Part shown: piece after piece, positions 40,749 through 47,979 of the stretch
Numbering within the stretch: position 1 is the first letter of the stretch
How the letters are laid out: each line of letters opens with the position of its first letter
Source: Gryllotalpicola protaetiae
Lineage (GTDB): Bacteria > Actinomycetota > Actinomycetes > Actinomycetales > Microbacteriaceae
Direction: 5' to 3'
Length of the DNA stretch: 64,000 nt
Assembly (NCBI RefSeq): GCF_003627055.1
Contig: NZ_CP032624.1
Coordinates: forward strand, 1,054,001 to 1,118,000
Program-made: the position numbers and the translations under genes
The notes under the pieces: model-generated
What the model saw: the letters and a program-made list of their open reading frames with translations, nothing else
Databases searched by the model: none
Told to the model about the DNA's origin: nothing

Positions 40749-41673
40749 CCCGGCGAAGCATCCGCCAGCCGCGCTGGCTGGCCACGATGCCCGCGATCAC
40801 GATCAGGCCGCCGACCGGCTCGTACCAGCTGACGGTCTCGCCGAGCAGCACCGCACCGAGCACGACACCGACGACGGGCGCGAGGTACGTGACGGTCGAG
40901 GCACGCGCGGCGCCCCATTCGCCGAGCACGCGGTAGTACCAGATGTACGCGAAGCCCGTGCCGAGCACTCCGAGCGCCGCGATGGACAGGACGACCGGAG
41001 CACTGACCTGCACAGGCTGCAGACCGCCGAAGGGCAGCAGCAGCAGCGCGATCGGTGCGGCCAGGCAGATCTCCATCGCCGAGAGGGTGAGCGAGTCGAC
41101 TCCCCTGCCGAACACGAAGCGGCGCAGGTACAGGCCCGAGAAGCCGTAGCAGAACGTCGCGCCCAGGCAGGCGAGCTGCCCGGGAACGCTGCCGGCGAGA
41201 TCGGCGGACCCGATCAGCTGCCACGGCGCGCTCAGCACCACGACACCGACGATTCCGATGAGCACTCCGCCCGACTGCGCCCTGCTCAATCGCTCCGAGC
41301 GCAGCACCAGCGGCGTGAGCAGCAGCGTCATGATCGGCGTGGTGGCGTTGTAGATGCTGGCGAGGCCACTCGGCACCGACTGCTCGGCCCAGGCAAAGAG
41401 CGAGTACGGCGCGACGCCGAAGGTGATCGCCACCACGACCATGTGGCCCCACAGCTTCGGATCGCGCGGCCAGTGGCGTCGCGTCACGGTCATGACCGCG
41501 GCGAGCGTCAGCGCACCGAACCAGATGCGGCCCATGACGATCTGCGCAGGCGCGAGACCGTCGAGCCCGACTTTCATGAACAGGAAGCTCGCGCCCCACA
41601 CCAGAGAAAGGGCGAGGAAGGCCCACAGTGTCTTTTCGGTACGGGCTGTGCCGCGCGACGTTCCCGAGTTCAT
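40687..41673 (-). CDS. EamA/DMT-family transporter
   Basis: A 328-residue protein with ten membrane helices in two EamA repeats. It begins near LWAFLALSLVWGASFLFMKV, includes IYNATTPIMTLLLTPLVL in the first half, and YLAPVVGVVLGAVLLGETVS then LIVIAGIVAS in the second. Such proteins export metabolites or amino acids. ATG 41673 is chosen over upstream starts because it lies just before the first helix. It is divergent from a LysR regulator that probably controls it. The 3' end overlaps the convergent SprT-like gene. Confidence 0.9.
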   Translation of the reverse strand: MNSGTSRGTARTEKTLWAFLALSLVWGASFLFMKVGLDGLAPAQIVMGRIWFGALTLAAVMTVTRRHWPRDPKLWGHMVVVAITFGVAPYSLFAWAEQSVPSGLASIYNATTPIMTLLLTPLVLRSERLSRAQSGGVLIGIVGVVVLSAPWQLIGSADLAGSVPGQLACLGATFCYGFSGLYLRRFVFGRGVDSLTLSAMEICLAAPIALLLLPFGGLQPVQVSAPVVLSIAALGVLGTGFAYIWYYRVLGEWGAARASTVTYLAPVVGVVLGAVLLGETVSWYEPVGGLIVIAGIVASQRGWRMLRRATSPAQPLSAPQPRSHASSS

Positions 41674-41771
41674 GACCCCAGCCTTCCGCCGGGGGCGGCG
41701 TGCGACTGGCGCGAATCGGACCTGGTGATGGTCATGAGCCATATCATTTCCTCGAGCACCAACATGAGGCC

Positions 41772-41788
41772 AATGCATTTGACTCATT
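41772..41788 (+). promoter_or_regulatory. Possible LysR operator between the transporter and regulator genes
   Basis: AATG-N9-CATT is an interrupted dyad that fits the T-N11-A rule for LysR-type binding sites. It lies about 20 bp upstream of the lysR-type start, in the 133-bp divergent gap, together with ATGAGCCATATCATT at about 41734-41748. Confidence 0.45.
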
Positions 41789-41806
41789 GACAGATGAGGA
41801 GATCAG

Positions 41807-42658
41807 ATGGGCGTCACCCTGCCGCAGCTCCGCGCTCTGGCCACCGTCGTCGACCGCGCTTCGTTCACGGACGCCGCGGCTCAGCTCGGCATCAGCCAGT
41901 CGGCCGTGTCGCACGCCGTCTCCGGCCTCGAGAAGGAGGTCGGCGGCCGGGTGCTGCAGCGCGACGGCGGCGTGACGCTGACGGTGCTCGGTCACCGGGT
42001 GCTCGAGCACGCGCGTGCGGCGCTGGCATCCGTCGCGGCCCTTGAGAGCGCGGTCAAGCAGGACGGCACGATCGCCGGCACCGTGCGCCTCGGCGCCGTC
42101 GCGACGGTGTGCCAAGGGCTGCTGCCGGAGCTCATGCCGCTGTGGGCGGCGAAGCTGCCGAACGTCGACGTCCAGATCTACGAGGGCGACGACGACGAGA
42201 TGCCCGAATGGCTCGAGGCGGGGGTCGTCGAGGCCGCCATCCTGGTCGAGCCGTCGCCTGCGCCGTCGGGCAGCAAGCTCGTCGCGACCGACGAGTTCGC
42301 GGCCGTCGTGCGCTGCGACCACCCGCTCGCGGGACTCGACGGCATCCCGCTCGCCGAGCTCGCGGAGGACGGCCTGATCGTCTCGACCGGCGGCTGCGAG
42401 GGACACGTCAAACGGATGCACGACGACGAGGGCCTGCCCTACGCGTTCTCGCACCGGGTGCGCGAGATGAGCACCCTGTTCCGCATGGTCGAACAGGGCA
42501 TGGGGGTCGCGATCGTGCCCTCGCTCGGCCGTGGCATGCTGCCTGACGACCTCGTGATGAAGCCGCTCGCCACGCCGCGCCCGCGGCGGCTCGTGCTGTC
42601 AGGGCCTGCGTCTCGGCCCTGGCATCCGCTCGCCCAGGCCCTCGTGGACGCGGTCTGA
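41807..42658 (+). CDS. LysR-family transcriptional regulator
   Basis: A 283-residue LysR regulator of usual length. The N-terminal winged HTH has LPQLRALATVVDRASFTDAA, AQLGISQSAVSHAVSGLEKE. The effector domain includes GTVRLGAVATVCQGLLPELM, IYEGDDDEMPEWLEAGVVEA and VREMSTLFRMVEQGMGVAIV. It is transcribed away from the EamA transporter gene, the common arrangement of a regulator controlling an exporter. A GATGAGGAG ribosome site precedes ATG 41807. The effector is unknown. Confidence 0.93.
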   Translation: MGVTLPQLRALATVVDRASFTDAAAQLGISQSAVSHAVSGLEKEVGGRVLQRDGGVTLTVLGHRVLEHARAALASVAALESAVKQDGTIAGTVRLGAVATVCQGLLPELMPLWAAKLPNVDVQIYEGDDDEMPEWLEAGVVEAAILVEPSPAPSGSKLVATDEFAAVVRCDHPLAGLDGIPLAELAEDGLIVSTGGCEGHVKRMHDDEGLPYAFSHRVREMSTLFRMVEQGMGVAIVPSLGRGMLPDDLVMKPLATPRPRRLVLSGPASRPWHPLAQALVDAV

Positions 42659-42690
42659 GCCGATCGTCGCACCGGTCCCCGCCCGGCGCG

Positions 42691-42996
42691 TCACTCTTCC
42701 GTGACTTTGACGTCCTTCCAGAACGCGACGTAGTTCGAGAAGTCCTTGCCCACCCGGTCGAACGCCGTCGGGTAGGGGGTCGGGTAGCTCCACGCGCGGT
42801 CGGGGTACTGCTGCCCGTCGACGGTGACGGTGAAGTACTGGCACTCCCCCTTCCACGGGCAGGTGTAGGGGGTCGGACTGGTCGAGAGATACTGCTGGTC
42901 GACGGATGCCGGCGGGAAGTACCAGTTCCCTTCGATGCGGATGAGGTCCTCTTCAGGGGCCTGCGCGATCACGGTCTCTCCGAGTACTGCCTTCAT
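42691..42996 (-). CDS. DUF427 family protein
   Basis: A 101-residue protein starting at ATG 42996 (MKAVLGETVIAQAPEEDLIR). It has the DUF427 hallmarks: NWYFPPASV, CPWKGECQYFTV and AWSYPTPYPTAFDRVGKDF. The conserved CPWKG and YP residues suggest a compact beta fold with a possible small-molecule site. Function is unknown. The ComB-like gene lies 28 bp upstream on the same strand, so the two may form an operon. Confidence 0.9.
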   Translation of the reverse strand: MKAVLGETVIAQAPEEDLIRIEGNWYFPPASVDQQYLSTSPTPYTCPWKGECQYFTVTVDGQQYPDRAWSYPTPYPTAFDRVGKDFSNYVAFWKDVKVTEE

Positions 42997-43024
42997 GCTT
43001 TCGCGAACCGGCGCGAGGCGCCCG

Positions 43025-43594
43025 CTATTCCGCGCGGAAGACGCCGTCGCGCATGACCGGCACGACGTCGGACACGTCGAGCTGCGCCGCGATCGCGACG
43101 TCGTCGAGCCGATCGACCGCCGCGAGCTCGCGGGCGCTGACGCATGCCGTGAGCAGATGCCCGACTGCGCGGCGCATGGCGTCGAAGGATGCGGCGACGA
43201 CGGCCGCCTCGGGCGAGCACGCGTCGATGCCGAGCCCGGCGAGCGCACCGACCAGCGCGCCGGCCGCGAGCTGGTCCTCGACGGCAGGGCGCAGAGTGCC
43301 GTCGCCGCGGCGCTCGCCCGCCGCGATCACGGCGACGTTCGCGCGCCGGCCGAGCTGCTGCTGGTGTGCGAGCACCCACCGTGCCGCCGCGGAGTAGTTG
43401 CGCAGATCGGCGGCGACGACGGGGACGCCGAAGGGCGAGGCGTCCGCAACCCATCGCCCATGGTCGGGCGAGAGGACATCGACGATCACGATGACGCCCG
43501 CGCCGGGCGCCGTGCTGCGCAACCCCTCGATTCCCCAGTCGAATCTGACCTCGTAGCTCGTCTGAGTGCGCTCGGACGGCTGGGGGTGAGGCAT
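43025..43594 (-). CDS. 2-phosphosulfolactate phosphatase (ComB)-like protein
   Basis: A 189-residue protein from ATG 43594 (MPHPQPSERTQTSYEVRFDW). It follows the ComB pattern: GVIVIVDVLSPDHGRWVADA, VPVVAADLRNYSAAARWVLA, NVAVIAAGERRGDGTLRPAV, EDQLAAGALVGAL and SPEAAVVAASFDA. ComB hydrolyses 2-phosphosulfolactate in coenzyme M synthesis in archaea. Actinobacteria lack that pathway, so a different phosphatase substrate is likely. The usual VDVLRA(S/T)(S/T) near the N-terminus is altered here (VDVLSPDH), so activity is uncertain. Confidence 0.78.
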   Translation of the reverse strand: MPHPQPSERTQTSYEVRFDWGIEGLRSTAPGAGVIVIVDVLSPDHGRWVADASPFGVPVVAADLRNYSAAARWVLAHQQQLGRRANVAVIAAGERRGDGTLRPAVEDQLAAGALVGALAGLGIDACSPEAAVVAASFDAMRRAVGHLLTACVSARELAAVDRLDDVAIAAQLDVSDVVPVMRDGVFRAE

Positions 43595-43635
43595 GGATTC
43601 CACCCTATGTCGGCGTTCGGGGACAGACTGAGAGC

Positions 43636-44262
43636 ATGACGGATGCCTCGCGCACGGCCCTCGACACGCTCGACTGGCGCCGGCGGACCTTCGAGCTGTA
43701 CGACAACGTGCGGGCCGTCGCCGAGGTCGACGACCCCGGGGCCGCGCACGCGTACTGGGTCCTCGCGCGGAACCAGCTGCTCGCGACGCACCCGGCGTCG
43801 GCGATCTTGCCCGAGGAACGGGCGGCGTTCTCGGGCGTGCCCGTCTCGGCATACGACCCCGACTGGCGGTTCGAGGTCTCGATCGAGCCGGCCGGCGAGC
43901 CCCGCGAGTGGAACGTCGAGACCGGCACCGACGGCATCGTCCCGTTCCGGCTGCTCGGGAAGGCGGAGCTGCCCGGCATCGGGTCGCTCGACATGTGGAA
44001 GCTCGCGTCGTACGGCGGCGGGCTGTTCGTTCCCGTGAAGGACGCGCTCGCCGGGAAGCCCGGCGGGACGTACGGCGGCGGGCGGTACCTGATCGACACG
44101 ATCAAGGGGGCATGGCTGGGGGAAGCGGACGACACGGTCATCCTCGACTTCAACTTCGCGTACAACCCGTCGTGCGCCTACGACCCCGAATGGGCGTGCC
44201 CGCTCGCGCTGCCGAGCAACACGCTTCCGGTCGAGGTGCCGGTGGGCGAGCGGATGCCGTGA
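43636..44262 (+). CDS. DUF1684 family protein
   Basis: A 208-residue DUF1684 protein. Recognisable parts are WRRRTFELYDNVRAVAEVDD, HAYWVLARNQLLATHPASAI, YDPDWRFEVSI, FVPVKDALAGKPGGTYGGGR and FNFAYNPSCAYDPEWACPLA. The family is widespread, single-domain and without known enzymatic role; the conserved Asn-Pro-Ser-Cys/Cys-Pro segment suggests a metal or active site. It is coupled by a GTGA overlap to the DUF3052 gene that follows. Confidence 0.9.
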   Translation: MTDASRTALDTLDWRRRTFELYDNVRAVAEVDDPGAAHAYWVLARNQLLATHPASAILPEERAAFSGVPVSAYDPDWRFEVSIEPAGEPREWNVETGTDGIVPFRLLGKAELPGIGSLDMWKLASYGGGLFVPVKDALAGKPGGTYGGGRYLIDTIKGAWLGEADDTVILDFNFAYNPSCAYDPEWACPLALPSNTLPVEVPVGERMP

Positions 44263-44675
44263 GGGGAGCCTCGCCGGCGACGGGCTACTCCGGAAGCCCG
44301 CAGTGGAAGAAGCTCGGGCTGAGGGACGCTGCGCGGGTCGCGCTGGTCGGCGCGCCCGGAGGGTGGGCGCTCACGCCCGACGACGACTTCCCCGCGATCG
44401 AGCTCGTCGCGGACGGCGGAGCCGACGTGGTCGTCGCCTTCGCGCGTGAGCAGGCATCCGTCGTCGATCTGATCGAGACCCAACGCGAGCGCATCAAGCC
44501 CGCGGGCGCGCTCTGGATCGCCTGGCCCCGCAAAGCCGCCGGGCACGCGAGCGACGTGACCGACGAGACGGTGCGCGCGGTCGCGCTCGAGGTCGGTCTC
44601 GTCGACGTGAAGGTCGCCGCTCTCGACAGCGACTGGTCGAGCCTCAAGCTCGTGTGGCGGCGTCGGAACCGGTGA
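44259..44675 (+). CDS. DUF3052 family protein
   Basis: A 138-residue protein. The GTG at 44259 overlaps the upstream stop as GTGA and leads into ATGYSGSPQWKKLGLRDAAR, the family N-terminus. Other conserved pieces are VALVGAPGGW, ALWIAWPRKAAGHASDVTDE and VGLVDVKVAALDSDWSSLKL. The fold is probably Rossmann-like; function is unknown. Translational coupling with DUF1684 suggests linked roles. Confidence 0.85.
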   Translation: MRGASPATGYSGSPQWKKLGLRDAARVALVGAPGGWALTPDDDFPAIELVADGGADVVVAFAREQASVVDLIETQRERIKPAGALWIAWPRKAAGHASDVTDETVRAVALEVGLVDVKVAALDSDWSSLKLVWRRRNR

Positions 44676-44701
44676 GGGAACGGCGCTCAGCGGCCAGCAG
44701 G

Positions 44702-44876
44702 TAGACTGGTCAGGTCGCGAGCCGTCCTGCGCTCGCGCCCGCGTCGTGATACGACCCCTCGTCTCAGACGGCGCACCGCGCTGGCATCCGCCCGCGTGCG
44801 ACCGATATATCCCGCGCATCGTTGCCTGCCTGATGCAGGCGTGCGCGGCTTCATGCCCGGAAAGGCATACAACTTC
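44702..44876 (+). promoter_or_regulatory. Leader region of the DEAD-box helicase gene
   Basis: A -10-like TAGACT is at 44702-44707 without a good -35. The ~165-nt leader contains a hairpin GCCTGC-CTGAT-GCAGGC at 44824-44840. Long structured leaders are common for cold-induced RNA helicases. GGAAAGG precedes ATG 44877 by about 11 bases. Confidence 0.45.
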
Positions 44877-46550
44877 ATGACTTCTTTCGCCGAACTCGGC
44901 GTTCCCGCCCCCGTCGTCGCGGCCCTCGCCGCGATGGACCGCACCGAGGCGTTCCCCATCCAGGTCGCGACCCTGCCCGACTCGCTGAAGGGCCGCGACG
45001 TGCTCGGCCGCGGCAAGACCGGCTCCGGGAAGACCATCGCGTTCGCGGTGCCGCTCGCGGCACGGCTCGGCGAGGCATCCGGTGCCTCCCGTCCTGCCCG
45101 CGGTCGCAAGGCCCGCGGTCTTGTGCTCGCGCCGACCCGAGAGCTCGCCACCCAGATCGACAACACCCTCGCCCCGCTCGCGCAGGCCATGGGCCTCACG
45201 ACGACCGTGATCTTCGGCGGCGTCAGCCAGAAGCGCCAGGAGGACGCACTGCGCGCCGGCGTCGACATCATCGTCGCCACGCCCGGCCGCCTCGACGACC
45301 TGATGAAGCAGGGCGTGCTGTCGCTCGACGCCATTCAGATCACGGTGCTCGACGAGGCCGATCACATGGCTGACCTCGGATTCCTTCCGGTCGTCACGCG
45401 CATCCTCGACAAGACGCCCAAGGTGGGCCAGCGCATGTTGTTCTCCGCCACGCTCGACAACGGCGTCGACAGGCTCGTGAAGCGCTACCTGCGCGACGAG
45501 ATCCTGCACTCGGTCGACGAGGCCACCTCGCATGTGTCGGCCATGACCCACCATGTGTTCTCGGTCGAGTCGGGGGCGGGCAAGGACGCGCTCGTGCACG
45601 CGCTCGCCCGCGGCGCGGGACGCCGCATCCTCTTCATGCGCACCAAGCACCAGGCGAAGAAGCTCGCGAAGAGGCTGACGGAGGGCGGCATTCCTGCCGT
45701 CGATCTGCACGGAAACCTGTCGCAGAACGCGCGCGACCGGAACCTCGCGGCCTTCCACGAGGGCGCAGTGCGCGTGCTCGTCGCCACCGACGTCGCTGCG
45801 CGCGGCGTGCACATCGACGACGTCGAGCTCGTCGTGCACGTCGACCCGCCCGTCGAGCACAAGGCGTATCTGCACCGCTCCGGCCGCACCGCGCGTGCCG
45901 GCTCGGCCGGTGACGTGGTCACCATCGCCCTGCCCGAGCAGCATCGCGATCTGCGCGATCTGCTGCGCAAGGCCGCCATTCGCGTCGAGTTCGAGCAGGT
46001 GACGGATGCCTCGCCGCAGGTCGTCTCGCTCGTGGGCTCTCCTGTCGACCTGGTTCCGTACGTGAAGCCCGAGCTGCCCGCGCGCGGTGCCTCGCAGGGC
46101 GGCACCTCGACCGGCGCGAACGCGCAGCGCAAGCGTGCACGTCGCGGCGGCGGTGCCGGCGGTGCGTCGAACGGCAGCGGCCAGCAGGGCGAGCGCCAGG
46201 GCGGATCGCGCCGAGGCGGACAGGCCCAGGGCGGCCAGCAGCCGGGTGCGTCGTCGCAGGGCGGGCAGCCGCGGGGCGCTGGTCAGGGCCGTCGTCGCGG
46301 CCAGGGCGGCGCCGGTCAGGGTTCGTCGGACCAGCCTCGCGGCCAGCGCGGCGCCGGTCAGGGGGCGCCGGGTCAGTCGCGCGGACAACGTGGCGGCCAA
46401 GCTTCGAGCGCCGGCCGGGGCCAGGCGTCGTCGCGCGGCGCGTCGGGCCAGGCATCCGCCCGCCGCAGTGATGGCGCCCCGCGCCCGACGTACTCGACCT
46501 CGACGCCGTCCGCGTCGCCGCGCACCCCGCGCCGGGCTTCGCGCCCGTAA
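44877..46550 (+). CDS. DEAD-box ATP-dependent RNA helicase with long Gly/Gln/Arg tail
   Basis: A 557-residue helicase. The Q-motif region is FPIQVATLP, motif I GRGKTGSGKT, motif Ia APTRELA, motif II VLDEADHMADLG, motif III SAT, motif V VATDVAARG and motif VI HRSGRTARAG. After about residue 405 the protein becomes a ~150-residue low-complexity tail of Gly, Gln, Arg and Ser (RRGGGAGGAS, RGQRGAGQGAPG), an RGG-like disordered region likely to bind RNA. Roles would be ribosome assembly or RNA decay at low temperature. Start choice: MTSFAELGVP is the family N-terminus. ATG 44853 is also in frame. Confidence 0.93.
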   Translation: MTSFAELGVPAPVVAALAAMDRTEAFPIQVATLPDSLKGRDVLGRGKTGSGKTIAFAVPLAARLGEASGASRPARGRKARGLVLAPTRELATQIDNTLAPLAQAMGLTTTVIFGGVSQKRQEDALRAGVDIIVATPGRLDDLMKQGVLSLDAIQITVLDEADHMADLGFLPVVTRILDKTPKVGQRMLFSATLDNGVDRLVKRYLRDEILHSVDEATSHVSAMTHHVFSVESGAGKDALVHALARGAGRRILFMRTKHQAKKLAKRLTEGGIPAVDLHGNLSQNARDRNLAAFHEGAVRVLVATDVAARGVHIDDVELVVHVDPPVEHKAYLHRSGRTARAGSAGDVVTIALPEQHRDLRDLLRKAAIRVEFEQVTDASPQVVSLVGSPVDLVPYVKPELPARGASQGGTSTGANAQRKRARRGGGAGGASNGSGQQGERQGGSRRGGQAQGGQQPGASSQGGQPRGAGQGRRRGQGGAGQGSSDQPRGQRGAGQGAPGQSRGQRGGQASSAGRGQASSRGASGQASARRSDGAPRPTYSTSTPSASPRTPRRASRP

Positions 46551-46570
46551 CCCGCGCCGGCATGCGCCAC

Positions 46571-46627
46571 CGAGAAGTGCCGTGATGCGCTCAGCCCACA
46601 GCTGAGACAGCATCGCGGCACTTCTCG
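46571..46627. repeat. Long near-perfect palindrome after the helicase gene
   Basis: Left arm CGAGAAGTGCCGTGATGC and CTCAGC pair with GCTGAG and GCATCGCGGCACTTCTCG, giving a stem of about 25 bp in a 57-bp segment. It is longer than an intrinsic terminator and has no T-tract, so it looks like a dispersed REP-type element that may also end transcription. Confidence 0.75.
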
Positions 46628-46709
46628 CCGTTGTGGGCAGCGCGCGAAATGCAGAAGACGGGCGGCACAAATCCTGGTTTGCACAAAACGCGGCAATTCG
46701 CCCGGGTTT

Positions 46710-46740
46710 GGTCGATCTGGAATCGACCGGGTCTTCTTTT
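46710..46740 (+). terminator. Intrinsic terminator between the helicase and GNAT genes
   Basis: GGTCGAT-CTGGA-ATCGACC is a 7-bp stem with a 5-base loop, extended by CCC/GGG, and is followed by GTCTTCTTTTC, a T-rich tract. It lies 17 bp before the GNAT start. Confidence 0.7.
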
Positions 46741-46756
46741 CGGCTAGCGTCGGCGC

Positions 46757-47260
46757 ATGAGCGCGATCGTGGTGCGGCCTGCAACGCCGGCGGACGCGGC
46801 CGGCATGGCCCGCGTGCACGTGCAGGCGTGGCAGGAGACGTACCGAGGGCAAGCTCCCGACGAGGTCCTCGACGCCTCTGACTTCGTCGAACGCCGCGAG
46901 CGGATGTGGAACCGGACTCTCGATGACGCCGATCGCGGCACCCGCGCGGCCGTGGCCGAGATCGATGGCGAGATCGTCGGGATCGCGCTCGCCGGGCCCG
47001 CCCAAGACACCGACTCGCCGCACGACTGGCAGCTCTACGTGCTGTACCTGCTCACAGCCCACCACGGCAGCGGCGCGGGGCAGCAACTCCTCGACGAGGT
47101 GCTCACTGAGCGCGCATCCGTCCTCTGGGTCGCCGACCCGAACCCCCGCGCGCAGGCCTTCTACGCGCGCAACGGATTCGCGGCGGATGGCGCAGCGCAG
47201 GGCGAAGCGCCCCGCGAGATCCGGATGGTGCGGGCCGCGCGCAGCCGCGCATTGCGGTGA
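46757..47260 (+). CDS. GNAT-family N-acetyltransferase
   Basis: A 167-residue GNAT protein. It begins VVRPATPADAAGMARVHVQA and has the N-terminal WQETYRGQAPDEVLD segment shared with actinobacterial GNATs. The acetyl-CoA pyrophosphate loop is in VLYLLTAHHGSGAGQQLLDE (HHGSGAGQQL), and the C-terminal strand is NPRAQAFYARNGF. It uses acetyl-CoA to acetylate an amine; the substrate cannot be inferred. It is a single gene between a terminator and a convergent NUDIX gene. Confidence 0.92.
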   Translation: MSAIVVRPATPADAAGMARVHVQAWQETYRGQAPDEVLDASDFVERRERMWNRTLDDADRGTRAAVAEIDGEIVGIALAGPAQDTDSPHDWQLYVLYLLTAHHGSGAGQQLLDEVLTERASVLWVADPNPRAQAFYARNGFAADGAAQGEAPREIRMVRAARSRALR

Positions 47261-47293
47261 GGCATCCTCGGGTCTAGCTTTCGCGTCAACCGA

Positions 47294-47317
47294 CTCGTGG
47301 CCGACGAGATCCACGAG
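47294..47317. terminator. Possible bidirectional terminator
   Basis: CTCGTGG-N10-CCACGAG lies between the convergent GNAT and NUDIX genes. The stem is 7 bp with no T-tract, so this is a weak call. Confidence 0.35.
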
Positions 47318-47335
47318 GTGTCGCAGGGGCAGCCG

Positions 47336-47917
47336 CTAGGGCAGGGCGCCCACCGAGGCCAAGGCTGCGCGGACGAGAGCGCCCCGGCCGCCTTCGAGTT
47401 CCGAGCACACCGCGTCTGACGCCGCCTCAGTCGGCGTCAGCCAGGTGAGTTCGAGCGCATCCTGCCGGGGTTCCGTCGTGCCCGTGACCGGCACGACATA
47501 GGCGAGCGAGACCGCGTGCTGGCGCTCATCGACGAACGGCGTCTCGCTGGGGGCGGGGAAGTACTCCGCGACCATGAACGGCACGGGCGAGGCGGGCAGC
47601 TGCGGGAACGCCATGGGGCCGAGGTCCTTCTCGAGGTGGCGGAACAGCGCCTCGCGCAGCGTCTCGCCGTACATCACGCGGCCCGACACGATCGTGCGCG
47701 TGATCTCGCCGAGCGGTGTACCGCGCAGCAGCAGACCCAGGTCGATCACGCGGCCGATGCCGTCGACGTGCACTGGGACGGCCTCGACGTAGAGGATCGG
47801 GATGCGGTGCCGGATCTGCTCCAGCTCGATGTCGCTGAGCCACGCCGGGCCGTAGCTCGGCGGCTCATCGTCTTCAGGGCGGCCGTCGGGGTACGGGTCC
47901 GGGGTGCGCACTGCCAT
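47336..47917 (-). CDS. NUDIX hydrolase-like protein (DUF4916)
   Basis: A 193-residue protein. The central region GRVMYGETLREALFRHLEKD then LG is a NUDIX-like helix, though the canonical REUxEExG is altered (REALFRHLEKDLG), as in the DUF4916 group. Flanking motifs are WLSDIELEQIRHRIPILYVE and VPFMVAEYFP. It probably binds a nucleotide-diphosphate compound; catalysis is uncertain given the altered box. It is convergent with the GNAT gene and divergent from lhr, whose start is 62 bp away. Confidence 0.85.
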   Translation of the reverse strand: MAVRTPDPYPDGRPEDDEPPSYGPAWLSDIELEQIRHRIPILYVEAVPVHVDGIGRVIDLGLLLRGTPLGEITRTIVSGRVMYGETLREALFRHLEKDLGPMAFPQLPASPVPFMVAEYFPAPSETPFVDERQHAVSLAYVVPVTGTTEPRQDALELTWLTPTEAASDAVCSELEGGRGALVRAALASVGALP

Positions 47918-47979
47918 ACCCGAACAATAAGGGAGTCACCGGCGACCCGGGCGGATGTCGGCCGTCCGTGGTCGAATGA

